Of a stretch of 64,000 bases of DNA, positions 25,270 through 33,761 are shown one piece after another (positions within the stretch are counted from its first letter, which is position 1; each line of letters begins with the position of its first letter). The translations under genes were made by a program, and so were the position numbers. Source of the stretch: Archangium lansingense (GTDB lineage: Bacteria; Myxococcota; Myxococcia; Myxococcales; Myxococcaceae). Under the pieces are notes generated by a model that was given only the letters and a program-made list of their open reading frames with translations, made no database searches and was not told where the DNA came from. The stretch lies in contig NZ_JAPNKA010000001.1 of NCBI RefSeq assembly GCF_026626635.1, positions 10,400,501 to 10,464,500 of the forward strand. The letters run 5' to 3'.

Positions 25270-27250
25270 GAAGGAGCTCTGCCCCGAGCCGGGCGCACAG
25301 GGCCTCGAGCCTGCCCACCACCGCCTGACGAGCCTGCCGCGTCTCGGCGGAGGGCCACTCCCCGCGAGCCGACAGCACGGCTCGGAGTACGTCTCCCTCT
25401 TCAACGGAGGAACGGTCCTTCGTGGCGGTGCTCGCCGTGGTGGAGCGGGAAGCCCCGGAGCGAGGCCTTCCGCCGAGCGGCACGCGCCGGCGAACTTCGA
25501 AGGGGCCATCGCCGCGCTTGCTGGTGAGGCATACCTCACTCACCTCGAAACGAAGCGGGCGCCAATCCCGCTCCCAGGTGGCCAACGTGCGCCGGATGGT
25601 GGCGGCTGGCGCACGCGGGAGCTGCCCGACGGTCAGGTGCGGTGTGAAGTCGAACTCAGGCTCGTGACCTCGCGCCTCGCCCTTGGGAAACAGCGGCTCG
25701 AGTGCAGCGCGCAACGCCTTCAGAGCACCGTGCGGGCGATCATCCGGACGGAGCCACGCCGTGACATCGCTGCTGTGCTCGAAATACCCGAAGCCCGAGA
25801 GCACCACGTCGAAGGGCTCGATGTTCCGGAGCGCTTCCGTGATGAGCGCCTCCGCCTCGCCGAAGGAATCCTCTGGCACGAAGGGGAAGAGCAGCGTCAC
25901 GTGGGGCATCCAGCGCTCGAACTTCGAGTCGTGCACCGCACGCAGGGCCTGGATGGGAGCCCACACCTCCTCGGGAGGGACGAGCACCAGACACGACTGG
26001 CGAACGAGCGGCACTGAGAGCGACCGGAGCCTGGCTCTGGGCGCGCGTCGAAGCACACAGCTCAGTCCGAAGTGGTCCGATGCGAAGAGTGCATCCCCGC
26101 CGGGACCAGGAGGACCCGAGAGCGGCGCCTCGGCGAAGAGCCCCACCTCTTGAGGGATGAGCCGTCCGGCAGCCGAGCGCACGAGCACGCGGTCGAGACG
26201 TTGGCGCCGACCGGTGGTGGTCGTGAGCGCGGCGAGCGTGTTGCGAGATGGGTCGAACGTATACCCCGCGTCACCGGGCCTCAGCGCCGTCCAGGCATCG
26301 ACGAAACCAGCCTTCGCGAAGTCCTGAACCTCGGGCGCGTCGTCGCCGAAGTTGAAATCACCCACCAGGGCAATGTCGGGGGCCTCGCGTCCCTCCTCCC
26401 CGAGAGAGCGGGCCCAGTCGAGGAGCGCCTGGACCTGGACAGCCCGCGCCTTACCTCCAGAGGGGTCGCGGTTGCTCGTCAGGTGCGGCGTGGCCACCCA
26501 CAGCGAGCCTCCCGGGAGCGCGAGCTCACCCGCGATGATGCGCTTGTCACGGGAGAAGACGCACTGACTCAGCGAAGCAAACGGGAAGCGGGAGAGGAGC
26601 ACCTGTCCATAGGGCTCGACGGTGGAGGCGTTCGGTCCTTCCGAGACGAAGTAGTGCTCACGCACCCACTGTTTCTCGAGTAACGCGCGGAGGAAAGGCG
26701 CGGTGACCTCCTGCAAGGCGATGAGGTCGGAATCGACCGAGCGCAGCAGGGAACTGGTCGCGGCAGTCCGCCGGTGCGTGGCGAGCAACTCCGGGTCGTA
26801 CAGGTCGAACAGGACGTTGAACGTAGCGACTGTGAGCTCCGCCGGAGAAGGCAGCGCCTCGGCGCCAACCGGCGTTTCCATCTCGACCCAGGCATTGGCG
26901 CGCGGGTCGTAGCGATGGAGAGGCAGGGGCGTAAAGCGGGGAGCGGCCTCGGTGGTGGGAGCGGGAAGCGTCGGAGGCAGCGGAGCAGGCGTTTCCGAGG
27001 TCTTGAACGTGAGGGAAGACAGCCGGTCGATGCGTTCGCGGCGGTCCCACACCAGCTCGTGACCGCGCTTGAAGTACCAGACGCGGTGCCAGGGGATTTC
27101 CCCATCGGGGGTGAACGCTCCGAAGGGCATCTCCTCCAGCGTCTCACCATGGGTGTCGTAGCCGATGACGAACTCGCGCGCGTCGAATCGGGAGTCCCAG
27201 CGGATGCGGTGGTACACCTCGCGGCTGGTCTGAAATCTGTCCTGAGACAT
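25094..27250 (-). CDS. MJ1316 - EEP phosphatase - 2H phosphoesterase RNA-repair protein (truncated by frameshift)
   Basis: A 718-residue frame whose first 660 residues are meaningful; after that it reads out of frame over the polymerase domain. Residues 1-80 form an MJ1316/DUF504 domain (RNA cyclic-phosphate end recognition; YHRIRWDSRFD, PWHRVWYFKRG). Residues about 138-400 are an endonuclease/exonuclease/phosphatase domain, with ATFNVLFD, the QE pair (180-181), GDFN (297-300) and SDHFGL (391-396). Residues about 418-595 are a 2H (LigT-like) phosphoesterase with paired motifs HVTLLF (450-455) and HLTVGQL (538-544). In the family this chain recognises, opens and extends damaged RNA ends. It lies downstream of, and parallel to, the toxin/immunity pair. 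Confidence 0.82.
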   Translation of the reverse strand: MSQDRFQTSREVYHRIRWDSRFDAREFVIGYDTHGETLEEMPFGAFTPDGEIPWHRVWYFKRGHELVWDRRERIDRLSSLTFKTSETPAPLPPTLPAPTTEAAPRFTPLPLHRYDPRANAWVEMETPVGAEALPSPAELTVATFNVLFDLYDPELLATHRRTAATSSLLRSVDSDLIALQEVTAPFLRALLEKQWVREHYFVSEGPNASTVEPYGQVLLSRFPFASLSQCVFSRDKRIIAGELALPGGSLWVATPHLTSNRDPSGGKARAVQVQALLDWARSLGEEGREAPDIALVGDFNFGDDAPEVQDFAKAGFVDAWTALRPGDAGYTFDPSRNTLAALTTTTGRRQRLDRVLVRSAAGRLIPQEVGLFAEAPLSGPPGPGGDALFASDHFGLSCVLRRAPRARLRSLSVPLVRQSCLVLVPPEEVWAPIQALRAVHDSKFERWMPHVTLLFPFVPEDSFGEAEALITEALRNIEPFDVVLSGFGYFEHSSDVTAWLRPDDRPHGALKALRAALEPLFPKGEARGHEPEFDFTPHLTVGQLPRAPAATIRRTLATWERDWRPLRFEVSEVCLTSKRGDGPFEVRRRVPLGGRPRSGASRSTTASTATKDRSSVEEGDVLRAVLSARGEWPSAETRQARQAVVGRLEALCARLGAELLRMARTCWGRTTLGVTWTQWRSGPRASRARTSGTRSPDSWSSRRDPRPRASWPMPRFPW

Positions 27251-27340
27251 GGGAGGTACCCTCGCGTACGCGGGGAAGTGGCTCCCTCGCGCCCCACCCG
27301 ACGCCCTGCACCCGCCGGTCCTGACAGCCTCGGTCGAAGC

Positions 27341-28312
27341 TCAGCCCTGCGGGATGCCGCGCAGCGCTCGTGAGGCATCGTCGAAGACCTTGGCGAGGAC
27401 CGGCTCCGCTGGACGGTGGGCATCGAGAAACGCGGAGTCCTCCGGGCGCCCGACATGCTTGAGTACGACCGCAGCACCGAGGGAGCAACTGGGGTCGACC
27501 GAGGCCACCAGCCTCCGGGCAAGGGTTCGCAACTCGGTGCGCGCCTCCTCTAGGAGCGAGGGGAGGACCTGCTCCTTGTACAGGAGTAACAGGGAGAAGA
27601 GGCGGTCACAGTATCTGGAGGCCTCGCCCTCCTGACTCACGGCCTCCTCGACCGTGGAGGAGGCCGCGGAGATGAAGGAGGGCAACGTGGCGGCCAGTGG
27701 GGCTGGCAGATCCGCGTCGAGCACCGTGACGACTCGTGTCTTGTGCTCCACGGGGACCGAGGGGTCACGTGCCCACGCCTGGAGCTCATCCGGAGTCTTC
27801 TCCAGAAGAACGAGCAGCCCCTGCAGGGCGCCCCAGTCCTTAGGGTCCATCTGGTCCAGACTTCGCCGGAGGATGGGCAGGAGGTCCGGGTGGCGTCTCT
27901 TCCACAGTGCGTTTGCCACCGGGTTCACGTCTCCAGGCTCCGGCCCGGCAGCGGCCAATCGCTCCAACTTTCGTACGAGCGCGGCCCGTGCATCTGCGTC
28001 TTCGAGCCGCCCCAGCGCCCTGATGATTTCCTCGGCAACGGAGTCCCCGTCGTAGTCCCCCCGAGCTTCTTCGAGAGCGAGCTGCTGCTCCAGGCGCTTG
28101 GCGCTGGCTGAACCGCCAAGTACGCCCAAGCCGAATGCTGCGGCTTGTCGTATGAGCGCATCGGGCTCCTCCAGCATGGCCTCCAGCAAGGCCCTCGCCC
28201 TCGGCTCCATTCCGAACCGTGAAACCACCTCGCGAGCCCGGTCCTCTTCTCCCCAAGAGCACGCGTCAACCAGCTCGTCCCGCAACTGCTCCGCGTCCAT
28301 CCCGTGAGTCAT
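27341..28312 (-). CDS. HEAT-repeat protein, probable immunity protein
   Basis: A 323-residue all-helical soluble protein. HEAT/PBS-lyase-like repeats are visible, e.g. ALIRQAAAFGLGVLGG and VAEEIIRALGRLEDADAR, followed by a helical C-terminal half. It starts 11 bases after the toxin lipoprotein stop, with AGGTGAGAG as ribosome-binding site for the ATG at 28312 (the ATG at 28300 is an alternative). A small helical-repeat protein directly behind a polymorphic toxin is a common immunity arrangement, so I infer neutralisation of the toxin's C-terminal domain. The overall assignment is by context; HEAT repeats alone do not prove it. Confidence 0.68.
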   Translation of the reverse strand: MTHGMDAEQLRDELVDACSWGEEDRAREVVSRFGMEPRARALLEAMLEEPDALIRQAAAFGLGVLGGSASAKRLEQQLALEEARGDYDGDSVAEEIIRALGRLEDADARAALVRKLERLAAAGPEPGDVNPVANALWKRRHPDLLPILRRSLDQMDPKDWGALQGLLVLLEKTPDELQAWARDPSVPVEHKTRVVTVLDADLPAPLAATLPSFISAASSTVEEAVSQEGEASRYCDRLFSLLLLYKEQVLPSLLEEARTELRTLARRLVASVDPSCSLGAAVVLKHVGRPEDSAFLDAHRPAEPVLAKVFDDASRALRGIPQG

Positions 28313-28323
28313 CTCTCACCTGC

Positions 28324-29829
28324 CTATGGAAAGCTGACACCTGGAGGCACATACCGCCGGACCAGGCGGCCATTGAGCAAGTACAGCTCGTGGATCGCCT
28401 TCGGATCCGCGCGGATCATCGACTCGAAGGCATCCAGCTCACGCTGCAAGTCCCGGGCATTGGAGACATAGTTGGTGTTATGCCGTACACCATCCGGCCG
28501 GATTGATGAGACATCCGGCTTGCGAAAACCAACCCCTTTGACGGGTTCCCGGTCACGGACATCGACTTTGCTGGCGTTCTGCTGCGGCTTGTTCTTCCTC
28601 AAGTCGATATGCCCAGTAGCCTCGCGTCTGGCCAACTCCTCTTCAATTGCCTCGTTGTGCGGTGGGTTCTGCCGTGTGTGGGGCTTGCCATAGCGAGTGG
28701 AGAGCTTCGGGCCACCCCCTGAATCCCCACCCGCGCCATCCATCATCGCGCAGACGGCAAGTTCGCCGCAGAGGGACACGGCGGAGGTGCCCACGGCAAC
28801 CCCCGTGACGATAAGAGAGCCCTCAGCCACCACCTGGGCCGACGCGATGGACTCCAGCAATGGCCCACCCGCTGGCGCATGGCGCAGGGTACTCAGCAAG
28901 CTCCACAGGCCGCCCTCGGGTACCTTGGGAAGCACCTGGGGCACTCCGAGGCTGGCGACGACAACCAGAACCCGCAGGGCTGTGCCCCCCAGCGCCTTGC
29001 CGAAGCGCTCGGCCGCAGCCTCAAGCTCCTGGGGCGTGATGGCGGCTTCGGATTCCTGGTGAAGACGCAGGCACGCCACGGCCAGGCGACTCAACTCCAC
29101 CAACCCCACCAGCAGAGACAGACGAACCGTGAGTGCCGCCGCGAATGCCTTTGAGAAGAACGGCTCGGGCGCCAGCCAGGCAGCGAAGTAGACCAGCACC
29201 GAGAGCGAGACACTGACCAGGAAGGCCGGGGCGCTGAAGAGTTCCTGGGCGGCTTCGCGAATGCCGTCATCCATGTAGCGGGTGGAGAGCTTGAGGGCGA
29301 GGTAGAGGCGGCTCGTCTCCAGGGACGCGGGCATGGGGAGGAGCGCAGGCCCGAAGCGGGAGAGGAAGTCCTCACGCAGCCGCAGCTCCCACGGGGCGGC
29401 TGGCTCCAGGCCCGAGCCGGTCGCTCCCGGAGCCTCCAGCATCAGCCGCAACCGAGGGCGGGCATGCGGCCGGAAAGACTCGAACGCCGCGATCAGCGGG
29501 CGTATCTCCTCAGCGCTCAGCTTCTCCAGGTTGGGGTGGGGCAGCGAGACAGGGAAGGAGAGTCGTAGCCGGCCTCCGGGAAGGGGGCTGATGAGCACCG
29601 GCGGGAGCTCGGACCCGGAGAGTCGGGTGATGGCAGGTCCCCGTGTCCATGATGGCCCGTTCGCGGGAGATTTCGAACCGTGGGAAGCACTTGCCGAGGC
29701 CTGGGCCTGCGTCGGCCCTCCATCCGCTGGGATCCGCGCCCGCGAGGTGGCGCACGCAGCAGAAAAAACGAGGCTCAAACTCAGGGTCAGGCGCAGCAAC
29801 AACGGGACAAGACTCATCGCCTGCAGCAT
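28324..29829 (-). CDS. SitA-like polymorphic toxin lipoprotein, nuclease-like C-terminus
   Basis: A 501-residue lipoprotein: signal peptide with lipobox FSAAC (Cys at about residue 26). A Ser/Pro linker and a middle region follow, then a hydrophobic module (about 205-345) with LAPEPFFSKAFAAALTVRL that matches the one in the second toxin of this window. The variable C-terminus (about 385-501) contains HNEAIEEELARREATGHI and GFRKPDVSS plus a conserved-looking helix QRELDAFESMI. The Arg-x-Pro-Asp element suggests a restriction-endonuclease fold, but no complete catalytic set can be read. SitA toxins of myxobacteria are passed between kin by outer-membrane exchange. An in-frame ATG at 29817 is an alternative start. 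An immunity candidate follows. Confidence 0.72.
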   Translation of the reverse strand: MLQAMSLVPLLLRLTLSLSLVFSAACATSRARIPADGGPTQAQASASASHGSKSPANGPSWTRGPAITRLSGSELPPVLISPLPGGRLRLSFPVSLPHPNLEKLSAEEIRPLIAAFESFRPHARPRLRLMLEAPGATGSGLEPAAPWELRLREDFLSRFGPALLPMPASLETSRLYLALKLSTRYMDDGIREAAQELFSAPAFLVSVSLSVLVYFAAWLAPEPFFSKAFAAALTVRLSLLVGLVELSRLAVACLRLHQESEAAITPQELEAAAERFGKALGGTALRVLVVVASLGVPQVLPKVPEGGLWSLLSTLRHAPAGGPLLESIASAQVVAEGSLIVTGVAVGTSAVSLCGELAVCAMMDGAGGDSGGGPKLSTRYGKPHTRQNPPHNEAIEEELARREATGHIDLRKNKPQQNASKVDVRDREPVKGVGFRKPDVSSIRPDGVRHNTNYVSNARDLQRELDAFESMIRADPKAIHELYLLNGRLVRRYVPPGVSFP

Positions 29830-29862
29830 GCCCGGTAAGCTGAACGTCCGCTCTCCTCCAAA

Positions 29863-30351
29863 TCAAGCCGCCTTCCTCTGGCCGCGCGAGAACAGCCGCC
29901 GCAGGTTGCGATGCCTCCAGCGGAAGGACAACCGGAAGACGGCAAGTTGTAACGCCCCCAACGCGCGCAGCCTCGGGATGAATCGGACCGAGTCCGTGAG
30001 CCGGCACCCCGTCGTGGTGGGGGTGACGATGCGCTCGTGCACCCACTGCTTCTGCGAGAACATCACCGAGCACTCGAGGAAGCGGCGGCCGGGTTCGAAC
30101 TCGGCGAGCGAGAGGTCGTCGTAGTCGATGGGCAGCAGCCCGAAGAGCAGGATCCAACTCCGGAACATCCGCTGGCCGAGCGCAGGTGGAGCATGCAGCC
30201 GGCTGTCTGGTCCTGGCCACGTCATACGCACGAGCGGGAAGAACTCCCGATTGACGCCCTGCATGTCGGTCGCGTGGGACCAGACCTCTTCGGGTGGCGC
30301 TCGCAACTCGGAGGAGAGGGAGAAACCGTACTCCCGCGCCGGCCCTGACAT
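29863..30351 (-). CDS. SRPBCC-fold (START-like) ligand-binding protein
   Basis: A 162-residue protein of the SRPBCC/polyketide-cyclase-like fold. The N-terminal strand and helix FSLSSELRAPPEEVWSHATD is the typical opening. A long C-terminal helix (about 130-160) is rich in Arg and Lys. I chose the ATG at 30351 with GATGAGGGC upstream; the longer frame upstream is Gly/Glu-rich repeat-like sequence that overlaps the palindromic element. Such proteins bind hydrophobic ligands or act as cyclases or aromatases; nothing here indicates which. It precedes the toxin gene by 33 bases on the same strand. Confidence 0.75.
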   Translation of the reverse strand: MSGPAREYGFSLSSELRAPPEEVWSHATDMQGVNREFFPLVRMTWPGPDSRLHAPPALGQRMFRSWILLFGLLPIDYDDLSLAEFEPGRRFLECSVMFSQKQWVHERIVTPTTTGCRLTDSVRFIPRLRALGALQLAVFRLSFRWRHRNLRRLFSRGQRKAA

Positions 30352-30406
30352 GCCCTCATCTCCTCGCGAGCGATGCCCGCTGACTACGGGAAGACCCTCA
30401 CCCTGG

Positions 30407-30427
30407 CCCTCTCCCAAAGGGAGAGGG
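30407..30427. repeat. REP-like palindrome between two minus-strand genes
   Basis: A perfect 9-bp inverted repeat, CCCTCTCCC-AAA-GGGAGAGGG, preceded by CCCTCACCCTGG. It lies 3 bases beyond the stop of the ABC ATPase gene. CCCTCACCC...CTCTCCC...GGGAGAGGG elements recur as extragenic palindromes in many high-GC proteobacterial genomes. It could also act as a terminator or RNA-stabilising hairpin for the bat operon. Confidence 0.7.
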
Positions 30428-30430
30428 GAT

Positions 30431-31126
30431 TCAGGCGGCTTGCTCGTGCATCACCCGCTCGTCACCGACGACACGCCCATCCGCCAGGCGCACGATGCGG
30501 TCTCCCACCTCCGCGGCCTTCTGGTCGTGCGTCACCATCACCACCGTCAGCCCGCGCTCCCGCGTGGCCTCGCGCAGCATCCGCAGCACCTCAGCGCCCG
30601 TGCGCGAATCCAGGTTCCCCGTGGGCTCGTCCGCCAACAGCACCGCCGGCTCCATCAGCAGTGCCCTCGCCACCGCCACGCGCTGCATCTCTCCACCGCT
30701 CAGCTCGTCCGGCCGGTGGTGCGTGCGGCCGCTCAACCCCACCGTCTCCAGCAACGCCTCGGCCCGCCGCCGCAGCTCCGCCTGCCCCCGGCCCGACAGC
30801 AGGCCCGGCAACATCACGTTCTCCAGCGCCGTCATCGTGGGCATCAGGTTGAAGAACTGGAACACGAAGCCCAGCCGCTCGCGGCGGAAGGCGGACAGCT
30901 CTTCGTCCTTCATCCGAGACAGCTCGCGCCCGTCGATGCGCAGCGACCCCGAGCCCGCCACGTCCAGTGCGCCCAGAAGGTTCAGCAGCGTGCTCTTCCC
31001 CGAGCCCGACGGTCCCATCACCGAGAGAAACTCCCCCTTCGGCACCGTCAGCGACACGCCCGCCAGCGCACGCACCTCCGTGCGCCCGCGCTGATACACC
31101 TTCGCGACCTCGACCGCCTCGATCAT
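30431..31126 (-). CDS. LolD/MacB-type ABC transporter ATP-binding protein
   Basis: A 231-residue ABC ATPase. Walker A GPSGSGKST, Q-loop FVFQFFNLMP, signature LSGGEMQRVAVARAL, Walker B LLADEPTGNLD and H-switch VTHD are all intact. The YxKxYxxG-like start and 231-residue length place it with LolD/MacB/FtsE-type ATPases that pair with FtsX-type permeases. No permease lies next to it. It overlaps the batE stop by four bases (ATGA), so it is the last cistron of the moxR-bat operon. A role in envelope stress or lipoprotein release is inferred from family only. Confidence 0.92.
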   Translation of the reverse strand: MIEAVEVAKVYQRGRTEVRALAGVSLTVPKGEFLSVMGPSGSGKSTLLNLLGALDVAGSGSLRIDGRELSRMKDEELSAFRRERLGFVFQFFNLMPTMTALENVMLPGLLSGRGQAELRRRAEALLETVGLSGRTHHRPDELSGGEMQRVAVARALLMEPAVLLADEPTGNLDSRTGAEVLRMLREATRERGLTVVMVTHDQKAAEVGDRIVRLADGRVVGDERVMHEQAA

Positions 31127-31872
31127 ATCTCTGCCACACCCTCGCGCTCGGCCCAGCCCTCCAGGCCGTTGGGCAGACGGATGCGCACGTAGCGCCCCGT
31201 CTCCTCCATGACGCGCACCTTCAACCCGGGGTGCACCTCGAAGGCCACCTTGGCCTCCTCCTTGGGGAACTCCCGAGCGCGCAGCGTGGGAGCGATCACC
31301 ACGGCCTCGTGCAGCGTCTCGTGCACCCAGACATGCGCGGCCAGCAGAGCGCCGGATGGCACCGACGCGGTCAGCAGCAGGCCCCCCACCACGGCGGCCC
31401 AGGCCCGCCCGCCAGGACGCAGCACACGGAAGAGGAACACGAAGGCGAAGCCCGCCAGCCACGTCCCGAGGAAGAGCCACGCCACCAAGTTTCCATGCGT
31501 GGCGGCCACCACGCGCTGGAGGAAGGGCTCCTCGGGCGCGGTGCCCACCACCTTGTCGAGCTGCTGAGCTCGAGCCATTGCGAGGTTGGCCTCCAGATCG
31601 GGCCCCTCGCCACCGGCCCTGCGTGCACGCTCGAAGGCGAGCACCGCGCGTCCCAGGTCGCCCTGCGACAGGTACGTGGTGCCCAGGTTGTAGTGGATGT
31701 CCGGGCCCCCGAAGCCTCGCGAGAGCAGCTTCTCGTAGCCCTCGCGCGCGGTGGTGTAGTCCTGCTTGAGGAAGGACTCGTTGGCCTGCTGGAAGAGGAG
31801 CTGAGCCTCCTCGGGCGAGTAGTAGGCCTGTCCCAGCAGCGTGGCCACGAGGATGGCGGTGATGGCGCTCAC
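31123..31872 (-). CDS. batE: BatE-like TPR and SH3-domain membrane protein
   Basis: A 249-residue protein with signal-like N-terminus, TPR repeats (about residues 20-95; DIHYNLGTTYLSQGDLGRAVLAFERA), two transmembrane segments (about 125-200) and a C-terminal SH3_3-like domain with GLKVRVMEETGRYVRIRLP. This TPR-TM-SH3 layout is that of BatE in Bacteroides-aerotolerance loci. I chose the GTG at 31872, overlapping the batD stop (GTGA); the open frame extends three codons further. It ends in an ATGA overlap with the ABC ATPase gene. Confidence 0.84.
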   Translation of the reverse strand: MSAITAILVATLLGQAYYSPEEAQLLFQQANESFLKQDYTTAREGYEKLLSRGFGGPDIHYNLGTTYLSQGDLGRAVLAFERARRAGGEGPDLEANLAMARAQQLDKVVGTAPEEPFLQRVVAATHGNLVAWLFLGTWLAGFAFVFLFRVLRPGGRAWAAVVGGLLLTASVPSGALLAAHVWVHETLHEAVVIAPTLRAREFPKEEAKVAFEVHPGLKVRVMEETGRYVRIRLPNGLEGWAEREGVAEI

Positions 31873-33761
31873 TTGTCCCAACCCTCCATGACAGCCGCGG
31901 CATCATCCAGGATGCGCTCGCGAGCAGCCGCTTCCGCGCCGGGTGCAAAGCGTCCGGCGTCACAGGCCTCCAGCACGAAGCGCACGCGCTGGCGGCGCTC
32001 CGCATCCACCCCGGCCCCGGCCAGCTTCGCGTCCAGCGCGTCGCGCGTGAGGCCACCCACCGGCGCGTGCAGCCGAGCCTCCAGGAAGTTCAACACGGCC
32101 TTCTCCACCTCACCGTAGAAGGCGCTGGAGCTGCCCTCGCGCAGCTTCTCCGCCTCGGCCAGCCGCTTGCGAGCGGCCTTGGCCCGCTGCCGGTTGCGGC
32201 TGCTCTCGTCCGGGTTGGACATCCGCCCGCGCACCAGCCCCACCAGGCCCAGCGCCAGCATCAGCCCCACGGGCGACAACACCACCGGCACGAAGAAGGG
32301 CCGCTGCCACACGGCCGCCACGGGCTCCTCGAAGCGCGCCTGGTAGCGCAGCGGGCGCAGGCCACTCGCGGTGAGAACATTCTTCTGCTCAGCCGCGGCA
32401 TCCGCCATCTGCCTGGGCGAGGCCACCACCGGCGCGGAGGTCGTCCCACCCGCGCCAGGCTCCACCGTCAGCACCACCGGCTCGGTGCGGGACACCTCAT
32501 AGCGGCCCGTCTTCGGATCGAAGTAAGGAAACTCGAGCGCCGGCAGCGTGAAGGTGCCCGTGCGCTGCGGCATCACCAGGTACTCCTGTACCCGGCGGCC
32601 CTGGATGCGCCACCTGTTGGGCACCACCTTGTCGGTGGTGGTCGGGTCGTACACCTTGAGCGCGGCGGGCGCCTCCAGCTTGGGCGGGGTGACGTTCTTC
32701 ACGTTGCCCGAGCCCTCGAGGATGACCTTCACCGTCACCGGCTGGCCCAGCTCCACCCGCGTCTGGGACACCTCCATCGACAGCGCCCACTCGCCCACGT
32801 TGGCGCTCGGCATGCCCTTGGGCCCGCCCGGCGGCAGCGGCTTCACCTCGATGTCCAGCGCATTGGAGACGCGGTGCACCCGGTGGCCGGCGAAGAGGAA
32901 GCCGGTGGTGATGTCCGCCTCGGCGGCGGTGACGGACAGGGTGCCGCTCTTCACGGGGAAGAGCGCGCGCCGCCTCAGCAGGTAGGTCCGGTAGGGGATG
33001 CCGTTGACGACACGCTGCTCGCCGGTGAGCTGCGTAGGGCTCTCCACGTCCTCGCTCCAGAAGCCCTCCAGCTTGGGCATGGTCACCGCATCCACGCTGG
33101 AGAGGTCCACGCGCGAGTAGATGTAGAGCGACAGCGTCACCTGCTCGCCCACGTACACCTGCTTCTTGTCGATGGTGGCGCGCAGGAAGAGGTCCGAGTC
33201 CCCGCGGGGAATCCGCACGTCGTCCTGCTGCCGGTCGTCGGAACCCTCGTCCTCCTCATCCGCGAACGGGTCCGGCATGCCGCCAAATGGAGTGGGGAAG
33301 TTGCGGAACGGATCCTGTGTCCGCTGACGCCCCGCCTGGGCACGAGGAGGCTCGACGTGCCCCCTGCGTACCGTCATCTTGATGGGCTCGGTGCGCCAGG
33401 TGCGGCCCCCCGAGGTGAGCACGGCCGGAGGGATGGTGAGAGTGCCCGTGCGGTTGGCCCGCATCATCAGGACGTGCTTGCGCACCGTCTGGATGACGGG
33501 AGGACCGCCCCCGCTCATCTCGATGGAGCGCTGTTCGCTCTGCGCGGACGACAACACCTCGAAGTCCTCGGGCGCCGGGAACTGCACCTGGGCATCGCGC
33601 GGAGGCTCCACCACCACCACGGTGAGCTGGAAGACGTCCTCCGTGCCCACCTCGGTGCGATCCGCCGTCTGGTAGAACTCGATGGACGCCCACGCTGGCA
33701 TCGCCACCAGCAACAAGGCGAGAGCGGCCAGCGCCGCGTGGCCGCTACCAGTCCTTCTCAT
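31869..33761 (-). CDS. batD: BatD aerotolerance-type membrane protein
   Basis: A 630-residue protein with signal peptide (MRRTGSGHAALAALALLLVA...ASIEFYQ). Three or four immunoglobulin-like beta domains follow (about 27-455; e.g. DRTEVGTEDVFQLTVVVV, VYVGEQVTLSLYIYSRVDL). A Pro/Asp/Glu-rich insert (DPFADEEDEGSDDRQQDD) lies at about residue 165, a transmembrane segment at about 488-512, and a helical cytoplasmic tail after that. The BatD N-domain and its place between batC and batE fix the assignment. BatD proteins take part in MoxR-linked envelope stress and aerotolerance; the mechanism is not known. The first 17 bases overlap the end of batC. Confidence 0.9.
   Translation of the reverse strand: MRRTGSGHAALAALALLLVAMPAWASIEFYQTADRTEVGTEDVFQLTVVVVEPPRDAQVQFPAPEDFEVLSSAQSEQRSIEMSGGGPPVIQTVRKHVLMMRANRTGTLTIPPAVLTSGGRTWRTEPIKMTVRRGHVEPPRAQAGRQRTQDPFRNFPTPFGGMPDPFADEEDEGSDDRQQDDVRIPRGDSDLFLRATIDKKQVYVGEQVTLSLYIYSRVDLSSVDAVTMPKLEGFWSEDVESPTQLTGEQRVVNGIPYRTYLLRRRALFPVKSGTLSVTAAEADITTGFLFAGHRVHRVSNALDIEVKPLPPGGPKGMPSANVGEWALSMEVSQTRVELGQPVTVKVILEGSGNVKNVTPPKLEAPAALKVYDPTTTDKVVPNRWRIQGRRVQEYLVMPQRTGTFTLPALEFPYFDPKTGRYEVSRTEPVVLTVEPGAGGTTSAPVVASPRQMADAAAEQKNVLTASGLRPLRYQARFEEPVAAVWQRPFFVPVVLSPVGLMLALGLVGLVRGRMSNPDESSRNRQRAKAARKRLAEAEKLREGSSSAFYGEVEKAVLNFLEARLHAPVGGLTRDALDAKLAGAGVDAERRQRVRFVLEACDAGRFAPGAEAAARERILDDAAAVMEGWDK

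Noticed and set aside
25260..25285. Programmed -1 frameshift in the RNA-repair gene
   Set aside because: No X-XXY-YYZ slippery heptamer or clear downstream pseudoknot is visible; a base loss or error is simpler.
24132..25358. A 408-residue poly(A)-polymerase gene with its own start at 25358
   Set aside because: The first 30 residues of that frame (Arg/Gly/Pro-rich) overlap sense codons of the 2H half and have no ribosome-binding site. The true polymerase motif starts only at about 25269.
30407..30427. CRISPR or IS end at the palindrome
   Set aside because: Only a single short palindrome is present, without spacers, transposase or target duplication.
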